Shown one piece after another: positions 1 through 7,000 of a stretch of 46,648 nucleotides of DNA (positions are counted from its first letter, which is position 1; every line of letters starts with the position of its first letter). Position numbers and translations under genes: made by a program. Source of the DNA: Prevotella sp. (GTDB lineage Bacteria; Bacteroidota; Bacteroidia; Bacteroidales; Bacteroidaceae); NCBI GenBank assembly GCA_017934525.1, contig JAGBJJ010000099.1, positions 1 through 46,648 of the forward strand. Direction: 5' to 3'. The notes beneath the pieces are model-generated. The model saw only the letters and a program-made list of their open reading frames with translations. It did not search any database and was not told the origin of the DNA.

Positions 1-307
1 GCACAAAAATATGTCGAGGACAAATCATCATGACATCCAATGTGTAAGAATTAAACGACAATCCCTATAATAGTGATGCAATACTGGTAGCATCTTCGAA
101 TAATAAGGGAAATGGCCTTGACACAGTTCAACTTACACTACTCGTCCCGCCTGCGTTTTTCCAATGTTCACGTTGTATACAAAAAATTGACTGCTTTTAT
201 GGAAGTCCACCATTACCAATATGCCCCCGAGGCTGTTGGTGGTGGATGCTGTCAGACCGAAGTATTGCAAGAACACATGTCTGACCAGCCGCAACATACA
301 TTCCGGC
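1..307. other. Non-coding or unresolved window edge
   Basis: This stretch lies beyond the stop codon of the minus-strand barrel gene. The short open frames here show no signal peptide, family motif or plausible start context. I see no RNA gene, clear promoter or strong hairpin in it. The window edge may cut off the neighbouring gene. Confidence 0.4.
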
Positions 308-913
308 CTAAAAGCAGAAGCCTATTTTGGCGATGAAGCTGTGGATGCGCTTGCTGCCTTGCGTCAGGTGGTGGGTGTCCTTTTGGTTGGTCAGGGCAAG
401 ATGGGCATCGGCCCCGATGAAGAGATGGCGGGTAAGCTGACAGCTGAACGTGGGCTGAAGACCGAGGGACAGCGGACGGCACTTGTTGAGGGTATTCAAG
501 GGTGAGTCAGGATCGGCATCGATGTAGTAGGTGTCGTTTTGAATGCAGAACGACAGCACAGGACCGAGGCCCACCGTGCAGCTGCCCATGCCGCTACCAA
601 AGTGGAGACGGACCTGCAGAGGCACATCGAGGAAGGTGAAGGTGTCGTCGTCGGCACCCTCGAGGGCATCGGCGAAGACGTTCTCTGCCACGTTTCTTAT
701 GGTGACGCCTGCGGCAGCCGACCAGCGGTAGGCAAAGCGATAGCCAAGGGTGTAGCCTACAGCAGAGGCCAGGCCCGTCTCCGTGCGGTAGCCGTGGTCG
801 TTGACCATCAGTCCTGCGCCTGCCTGCAGGGCGTGCTGCCAGTGGCACGTCTGCGCAGTGAGGCCCAGCGCACAGAGCAGCATGAGTACCAGCAAAGTGT
901 GTCTTTTCTTCAT
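308..913 (-). CDS. Small outer-membrane beta-barrel protein (OMP_b-brl-like)
   Basis: A 201-residue protein, probably an eight-strand outer-membrane barrel of the PorT/OMP_b-brl_2 kind common in Bacteroidota. It begins MKKRHTLLVLMLLCALGLTAQ, a clear signal peptide (about residues 1-21), which is why the start at 913 is preferred; an in-frame ATG 47 codons upstream would add an unlikely leader. The rest alternates polar and aromatic residues in strand-like blocks, with repeated GYRFAYRW and VQVRLHFG type segments, and it ends in Phe, as barrel proteins recognised by the BAM machinery usually do. It is transcribed away from the porin gene at 1181, so the 267-bp gap between them holds divergent control signals. 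The specific function is unknown; the family call rests on overall pattern only. Confidence 0.7.
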   Translation of the reverse strand: MKKRHTLLVLMLLCALGLTAQTCHWQHALQAGAGLMVNDHGYRTETGLASAVGYTLGYRFAYRWSAAAGVTIRNVAENVFADALEGADDDTFTFLDVPLQVRLHFGSGMGSCTVGLGPVLSFCIQNDTYYIDADPDSPLNTLNKCRPLSLGLQPTFSCQLTRHLFIGADAHLALTNQKDTHHLTQGSKRIHSFIAKIGFCF

Positions 914-1021
914 ATCCGGTTCGTTTTTGGGGATTATCTGTATAAAAAAAACTGTAATTGCCGAAATATTGCACCTCAAAGAGTTAAAGAAACACAAAAC
1001 CCACGCATTGTTCACGCCCAG

Positions 1022-1078
1022 AATTTTGGCCGGAATCATTCGAATTTTGGCCAAAATTCAATTGATAATGGCCAATAT
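1022..1078. promoter_or_regulatory. Triple GGCC-centred palindrome array, 21-bp spacing
   Basis: Three GGCC cores start at 1028, 1049 and 1070, exactly 21 bp apart. The middle site is the perfect 18-bp palindrome GAATTTTGGCCAAAATTC (1042-1059); the outer two are imperfect copies. The array ends about 58 bp upstream of the -7 box at 1137. The same three-site arrangement is found at 37713-37770 upstream of the tamB-like gene. Spacing of two helical turns suggests cooperative binding by a dimeric regulator on one face of the DNA; this is inference. Confidence 0.6.
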
Positions 1079-1112
1079 TTTATTCATGAGCAATGCTTTT
1101 GGTATGCAAAAG

Positions 1113-1144
1113 CTTGCATGTATGGCGGAAAATGCTTATTTTTG
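1113..1144 (+). promoter_or_regulatory. Bacteroidota-type promoter of the porin gene
   Basis: TATTTTTG at 1137-1144 matches the -7 consensus TAnnTTTG, and CTTG at 1113-1116 lies 20 bp upstream in the -33 position. The box is 36 bp before the ATG at 1181. The -33 element sits inside a small inverted repeat, ATGCAA-AAGC-TTGCAT (1104-1119), which could be a second regulator site. Confidence 0.6.
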
Positions 1145-1180
1145 CGGCCAAATTACCTTAACCATTCACCCTTAAACTCA

Positions 1181-2254
1181 ATGATCACGAACAAACACCG
1201 CTTACGCGCCGTGCTGCTGGCTCTGCTTGCAGCCGTAGCCGTCATGGCTCAGCCGAAGGACGGCGACACCACCGACTGGACCCGCGAGCTCGCCTCGCGC
1301 ATCACGCTCAACGGCTATGCCCAGGCCGGATGGGCATGGCAGGACGCCGAGGGGCGGACGACCAACGCCTACAACCTGAAACGCACACTGCTCTGGGCCA
1401 AGGCACGCATCACGCCACGGTGGTCGATGCTCTTCATGCACGACTTCTCGAGCGTCGTACAAGAGTTCTACACCGACCTGCGCCTGAGCCGCAACAAAGC
1501 GCTCACCGTCAGGCTGGGGCAGTTTAAGCACTCATACACGATGGAGAACCCTATGTCGCCGGCGCAGCTGGAACTCATCGGCGTGTATTCGCAGGCGGTG
1601 CTGCTGCTGGCCGGCGAGGGTCCCGACCCGCTCCACGGCGCCAACTACGGGCGCGACCAAGGCCTGATGGTCTACGGCGATGTGCTGGGCGACCGCCTGC
1701 ACTACGAGCTGGCGCTGATGAGCGGACAAGGCATCAACCGCCGCGACCTGAACAACCAGAAGGACGTGCTGGCCAAGCTGGAGGTGAGGCCGGCCGAAGG
1801 ACTGCGCCTCGTGGCGAGCGGACAGCTGGGCACGGGCTGCGCCGTGGGCACGGCGGCATGGAACCCCACCGTGGCCGAGGGCGACAACTACCGCCGCAAC
1901 CGCTACAGCGTGGGGGCTGAGCTGAAGACGGGGGCCTACGCCGCTGGTGAATATAAGGAGGCACGCCCGGTGAGCCTGAGAGCTGAGTGGCTGGGCGGGC
2001 AGGACGGCGACGCGGGCTCGCGCGGCGGCTACGTCACGGCCTGCGTGCCCGTATATAAAGGCATCGACGTGGTGGCCTCGGCCGACTACTTCGACCGCAA
2101 CACCTCGCTGCGCTATGACCAGACGCAGGCCACGCTCGGCGTGCAATACTGGTTCTACCGCAAATGCCGCCTCCAGCTGCAGCTGACTCACACGTGGAGC
2201 CAGTTCCAGCGCGACTACAACTGGCTGCAGGCGCAGGTGCAGGTGGCCTTCTGA
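1181..2254 (+). CDS. Phosphate-selective porin O/P family protein
   Basis: A 357-residue outer-membrane porin of the O/P family (PF07396 type). Residues 1-23 form a signal peptide ending AVMAQ. After it comes ITLNGYAQAGWAW, then the family-like pattern of R-x-L-x-W-A-K strands, the LRLGQFKH-like segment (VRLGQFKHSYTMENPMSP) and the NYGRDQGLMVYG segment, and it ends in a terminal strand with Phe (QVQVAF). The family name comes from Pseudomonas OprO/OprP, but substrate in Bacteroidota is mostly untested, so phosphate specificity should not be assumed. The start at 1181 is chosen because the signal peptide begins there and a -7 box lies 36 bp upstream; the frame is open further 5' but without any leader-like sequence. 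The 1022-1078 operator array suggests specific regulation. Confidence 0.82.
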   Translation: MITNKHRLRAVLLALLAAVAVMAQPKDGDTTDWTRELASRITLNGYAQAGWAWQDAEGRTTNAYNLKRTLLWAKARITPRWSMLFMHDFSSVVQEFYTDLRLSRNKALTVRLGQFKHSYTMENPMSPAQLELIGVYSQAVLLLAGEGPDPLHGANYGRDQGLMVYGDVLGDRLHYELALMSGQGINRRDLNNQKDVLAKLEVRPAEGLRLVASGQLGTGCAVGTAAWNPTVAEGDNYRRNRYSVGAELKTGAYAAGEYKEARPVSLRAEWLGGQDGDAGSRGGYVTACVPVYKGIDVVASADYFDRNTSLRYDQTQATLGVQYWFYRKCRLQLQLTHTWSQFQRDYNWLQAQVQVAF

Positions 2255-2338
2255 GACGGTCTTGCACACAAAAAAAAATGTTAAAGAGGTTAGTCTTCTG
2301 ACCTGCTGAAGGGTATTACAGGAAAGAAGAAGCATGCG

Positions 2339-2809
2339 ATGGAAATGAACGAAACAGAACGGCTGTTCAGACAGCACTATGCCAAGATGTATCGCGTGGC
2401 ACGATCGCTGCTCTACGACGAGCAGGAGAGCAAAGATGCCGTGAGCGATGTCTTTGAGAATCTGCTGCACCGGTCGGCGTCACTGCTGCCAGCCACCGAA
2501 GAGGCTTATCTGCTGACGAGCGTGCGCAACCGCTGTCTGAAACGGCTGCGACACGAGGAGCTGATGCAGCGCCAGCCAGTCACGGACATGGCCGACGAAC
2601 CCGCCGACGAGCGCTTTGACGACATCATGCAGTATGCCGTGGCCCATCTGTCGGGGCAGGAGCAGCGCATCTTCACGCTGCGCTTCGCCGAAGGCCGCAG
2701 CTATGCGGAGATTGCCGCTGCCGAGGGCATCAGCAAGGTGGCTGTGTGGAAGCATCTGTCGCATCTGCTGAAACAAGTAAAGAACCATTTTAACCAGTGT
2801 GAGCAATGA
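2339..2809 (+). CDS. ECF-type RNA polymerase sigma-70 factor
   Basis: A 156-residue extracytoplasmic-function sigma factor. Region 2 covers about residues 8-75 (LFRQHYAKMYRVARSLL, then DAVSDVFENLL, the core-binding and -10 recognition helices). Region 4 covers about 100-152 with the helix-turn-helix SYAEIAAAEGISKVAVWKHL (121-140). The preceding LSGQEQRIFTLRFAEG matches the usual region 4 entry. Length is slightly below the usual 160-190. The gene overlaps the next by 4 bp (ATGA), so the two are translated together and the neighbour is the likely anti-sigma partner. A second ATG at 2345 is an equally possible start. No TAnnTTTG box is visible in the 84-bp gap upstream. Confidence 0.9.
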   Translation: MEMNETERLFRQHYAKMYRVARSLLYDEQESKDAVSDVFENLLHRSASLLPATEEAYLLTSVRNRCLKRLRHEELMQRQPVTDMADEPADERFDDIMQYAVAHLSGQEQRIFTLRFAEGRSYAEIAAAEGISKVAVWKHLSHLLKQVKNHFNQCEQ

Positions 2810-3843
2810 AGACTACAAATGACATGAAACAGCTGCTGAGCGACATGGCCGAGCATCCCGAGGCCTATGCCGACCACCAGATAGAAGCCGCAATAGACGA
2901 GCTGGACCGCGAGCCCGACGTGGAAGCGGAGTGGCGGCGCTTCAGTGCAGCACATCGCCGCCGCCGACTGCGGTGGCAGGTGGCGGCGGCCATCGTGGGC
3001 GGCCTGATTGTGGCGGGCGGTGCGGCGGTGGCTCTGCGCCACTATGAGCGGGCCGACATGCTGAGCAAGAACATGCCGGCAGCCGCGCCGCAGCAGCAAG
3101 CCACCGACAGCCGACCAGCGGCCATAACCACGCCCGACACAGCCTCGGCCGATGTAGTACAACCACCTGCCAGCGACGCCACGGCTGCGGCAGTCCAGTC
3201 CATCAAGATAAGAGGTACGAAAGGGCCGAAAGGCAATCCCGTCATCATCGTCAACGGCAAGCGGCTGCCGGCCGGCCACACCTTAAACGGGCTAAACATA
3301 GACGACATTGAGAAGACAGAAGTATGGAAAGACTCGGCCAGACTGGCCACCCTGACTACAGAATACGGCAAGGACGTCTACAACGGCGTCTTACTGATTA
3401 CGCTGAAGCCGGAGGCCTTGCAGCGCTATGCCTGGCTCGACGACACGCCGACACAGGCATCCGGCGCAGAGTATGCCTGCATCGAGCAGATGCCCGCCTT
3501 TCCCGGAGGCAAGGAGCAGCTGATGAAGTTCATCGAAGCCCACCTGCAGTGCCCCGACACGTTGCTGCAAACCGGCATCGGCGGCAGGGTGATTGTGAAG
3601 TTCGACGTAGAGAAAGACGGTTCGCTCAGCAACTTCAAAGCCCTGAAGACACGGCTGAAAGAACCATCGGGCCAGCTGGTGACCGACAGCGCCATCATCG
3701 CCATGTGTGAGCAGGAGGCACTGCGCGTGGCCCGGCTGATGCCGACATGGCAGCCCGGCACGCAGATGGGCCGACCCGTCAAGGTGAGATGCTCAATGCC
3801 CGTCAGATTCAACGAGCGCAAGCCCGAGATTTATATCAGATAG
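2806..3843 (+). CDS. Anti-sigma-like membrane protein with TonB C-terminal domain
   Basis: A 345-residue single-pass membrane protein. Residues 1-55 are charged and cytoplasmic (AYADHQIEAAIDELDREPDVEAEW), a position and composition like anti-sigma N-termini; residues 57-77 form one transmembrane helix; 85-130 is an Ala/Pro/Thr-rich linker. Residues 131-200 (IKIRGTKG, PVIIVNGK, IDDIEKTEVWKDSAR, YGKDVYNGVLLITLK) resemble the plug-like domain of TonB-dependent receptors. Residues 227-333 (EQMPAFPGGKEQLMKFI to the end) resemble the TonB C-terminal domain. The 4-bp overlap with the sigma gene implies coupled synthesis. It may hold the sigma factor at the membrane and sense envelope or transporter state; this is inference. 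Alternative description: a TonB-family energy transducer whose sigma neighbour is incidental. Confidence 0.75.
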   Translation: MKTTNDMKQLLSDMAEHPEAYADHQIEAAIDELDREPDVEAEWRRFSAAHRRRRLRWQVAAAIVGGLIVAGGAAVALRHYERADMLSKNMPAAAPQQQATDSRPAAITTPDTASADVVQPPASDATAAAVQSIKIRGTKGPKGNPVIIVNGKRLPAGHTLNGLNIDDIEKTEVWKDSARLATLTTEYGKDVYNGVLLITLKPEALQRYAWLDDTPTQASGAEYACIEQMPAFPGGKEQLMKFIEAHLQCPDTLLQTGIGGRVIVKFDVEKDGSLSNFKALKTRLKEPSGQLVTDSAIIAMCEQEALRVARLMPTWQPGTQMGRPVKVRCSMPVRFNERKPEIYIR

Positions 3844-3896
3844 AACGTCGCCCCACCCCAGCGGGAGAGTTCAGCCGCCTGCTCCGCGGCGTCACA

Positions 3897-3941
3897 GCAG
3901 CGAGGGCTGCCACCGACAATGCCGGTGGCAGCCCTCGCTGC
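3897..3941 (+). terminator. 19-bp perfect hairpin, probable terminator
   Basis: GCAGCGAGGGCTGCCACCG (3897-3915) is followed after a 7-nt loop by its exact reverse complement (3923-3941). It lies 54 bp after the stop of the sigma/TonB operon and before the promoter of the macroglobulin gene. No U-run follows directly; the nearest T-rich tract begins near 3972. It may be a terminator, an RNA-stabilising hairpin, or a copy of a dispersed palindromic repeat. Confidence 0.5.
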
Positions 3942-3987
3942 GCTCAGTGGCGCAAAAACAGTGCCTTTCATATTTTTTTCACTGCCG

Positions 3988-4022
3988 TTTGGCCGTTATA
4001 TGGAAAATAATGTGTAACTTTG
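3988..4022 (+). promoter_or_regulatory. Promoter of the alpha-2-macroglobulin gene
   Basis: TAACTTTG at 4015-4022 matches TAnnTTTG. TTTG at 3988-3991 is a candidate -33 element, with a spacer of 23 bp, slightly longer than the usual 19-21. The start codon at 4050 is 27 bp past the -7 box. Confidence 0.55.
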
Positions 4023-4049
4023 CCCTGTTGTTTGCAAAAAGAAACGATT

Positions 4050-7000
4050 ATGAAAAAGATATTCCTGTCGATTACCCTCGCATTGATTATGCCTATGACA
4101 CTCTTCAGTCAGACCTATACCAGCCTGTGGAAACAGGTGAGCGATGCCGAGCAGAAAGACCTGCCGCAGACCGAGCAGCAGGTGCTGGGCCAGATTATAG
4201 AGAAAGCTGCACGCGAAAAAGCCTACGGACAGCTGCTCAAGGCTGAGCTGCAGCAGGCCCGCGCACTCTCGCAGGTGGCGCCCGACTCGCTCGAGCCCGC
4301 CGTAGGCCGTCTGCGGCAGCGACTCGACGATAGCACCGACGAACCGCTGCGGGCTGTCTACAACGCCGTGCTGGGCTCACTCTATGAGCGCCTGCCGCAG
4401 CTGTCGCCCGACGACCACCAGCAGCAGGCCGCCCGCTACTATGACGCCGCCATGGCCCACCCTGAGGCGCTGGCAGCCGTCAAGGCCACCGACTACGTGC
4501 CCTTCGTCGTCAGCGGCAGCGACAGCCGCTTCTTCGGCGACGACCTGCTCAGCGTCGTCGGCTACGAGACGCGCCGCTTCGCCCTGCTGCACCGCTACTA
4601 CACCAAGGCCGGCAACCGCCGCGCCGCCCTGCTTGCGGGCGTGGAGATGCTGCGCCAGGAGCAGCCCGCTGAGATGGAGCCGCTGAACAAATCGGCCCAC
4701 CTGCAGCGCATCGACTCGCTCATTGCCGAGTATCAAGACCTGCAGGAGTGCGGCGAGGCCGCCATCGCCCGCTATGAGTTCATGGACGACCACACCGATG
4801 CCACGGCCGAGCAGATGTGGCAATACGTGAACTACGCCATAGACCGCTGGCCCTCGTGGCAGCGCATGAATATGCTGCGCAACCGCCAGCGCGACCTCAC
4901 GGCGCAGCGCTTCAGCGCCGTCTTCAGCGAGCTGAGCATCCCTCAGCAGCCCCAGACCATCAGTCTGGAAGGCCTGCGCGGCGTGGGCCAGCTGACGATG
5001 CGCGTGTATAGCGTGAAGACCGACGGCGACACCAACCTCAGCCCGGACAACAGCAACGACTACAAGAAGCTGAAGCCGCTGCTCAACCCCCTGCAGCACC
5101 TCACGCAGACGCGCACCTATATGGGCAAGCAGCCATACGAGATGTATGAAGACTCTATCGTGCTGCCCGGCCTGCCCGCCGGCGTCTATATGATTGAGAT
5201 GGAGACTCAGCCGCAGACACAGACGTCGCGCCGCCTCTATTTCGTCAGCGACGTGCGCGTGCTCACCATCGGCATGCCCAAGAAGCAGGTGCGCTACGTG
5301 GTGGTCAACGCCACCACAGGCCAACCCGTGAAGGGCGCCTCGCTGCGCCTCTCCACCTACCAGGGCTACCGCCACCCCAAGACCGTGCAGACGCTCACCA
5401 CCGACCAGCAGGGCGAGGTGCTCTACAGCTACGACCGCGAGCGGCCCACCGAGGTCTTCGCCTACACGGCGTCAGACCGCTTCTGCCCACCGGCCAACGC
5501 CTACGGCTACTATGGCTATCATGAAAACAAGAATACGGTGCATAACGCCTTCGTCTATACCGACCGGCAGATTTACCGCCCGGGACAGACGGTGCACGTG
5601 GCTGCCATCTTCTACAAGACCGACGAGGGCTACAAGAGCAGCGTCGAGGCCGGCAAGAATGTCACGTTTGAGCTGCGCGACGCCAACTATCAGGTGGTGG
5701 CATCGGCCGATGCCGTCGCCGACGAGTACGGCACGTGTGCCACCGACTTTGTGCTGCCGCAGCAAGGGCTGAGCGGCCTGTTCTCTGTCAGGGCCAACTC
5801 TGCCACCCAGCATTTCCGCGTGGAGGAGTATAAGCGCCCGTCGTTTGAGGTGGAGATGCCTCCCGTCAGCCAGAATTATGAAGACGGCGACACCGTGGTG
5901 GCCGTCGGCTCGGTGCGCAGCTATGCCGGCGTGCCCGTGCAGGGCGCCCGCGTGAAGTATAAGGTGGTGCGCCGCCTGGCCTTCTGGTGGATGAACTACT
6001 CACGCTACTGGAACCAGGGCTTCTACGGCTCTGCCAACGCCGACGAACAGGTGGCTTCGGGCGAGACGTTCACCGGCGCCGACGGGTCGTTCGGCATAGA
6101 CGTGCCCATGGCGCTGCCCAAGACGAAGCACACCATGTTCTATAACTTTGTGGTCACGGCCGACGTCACCGACCAGGCCGGCGAAACCCATCAGGGCGTG
6201 CTCACTCTGCCATTGGGCAACCGCCGCACGGCCCTCACGGCCACCATGCCCGAGAAGGTGCTGGCCGAGCAGGACACGAAGATGGCCTTCCACCGCCAGA
6301 ATGCGGCCGGGGTGGACCTCGACGCCACCGTGCGCTACCGCTTCGACGGCGGCAAATGGCAGGAACAGAAGACCAACACGCTCTTCCTGATACCCCAGAT
6401 GAAGAGCGGGCGCCACACGCTGCATGCCGTCTGCGAGGGCGACTCGCTCGAACAGCAGTTCACCGTCTTCTCGCTCGACGACAAACGCCCCGCTGCCGAG
6501 ACCGACGACTGGTTCTTCGTGTCGGCACAGCAGTTTCCCAACGACGGCACACCCGTCACCCTGCAGGTGGGCTCCAGCGAGAAGAACGTACACATCGTCT
6601 ATGCCATCTTTGCCGGTGAGCGCGTCGTGGAGAGCGGCGCCATAGACCGCAGCAACGAGCTGCTGAACCGCAAGCTGACCTACGACGACAGCATGGGCGG
6701 CGGCCTGCTGCTGACCTTCGCATGGGCCAAGAACGGAAAGGTGTACACCCACGCCGCCACCATCAAACGCCCTACCCCCGACAAGCATCTGCAACTGAAG
6801 TGGACCACCTTCCGCAACCGCCTGCAGCCAGGCCAGAAGGAGGAGTGGACCCTCAGCGTGCTGTCGCCGTCGGGCGAGAAGCTGACGGCCCCCGCCCAGC
6901 TGCTGGCCACGCTCTACGACAAGAGCCTCGACCAGCTGGTGCCCCAGGAGTGGAGCATCGTGCCCTACGAGAACCTGCCCCTGCCCAGCACACACTGGAC

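Noticed and set aside
539..1180. Long 5' extension of the porin reading frame
   Set aside because: It runs antisense through the barrel gene and the AT-rich operator region; the signal peptide and promoter fix the start at 1181.
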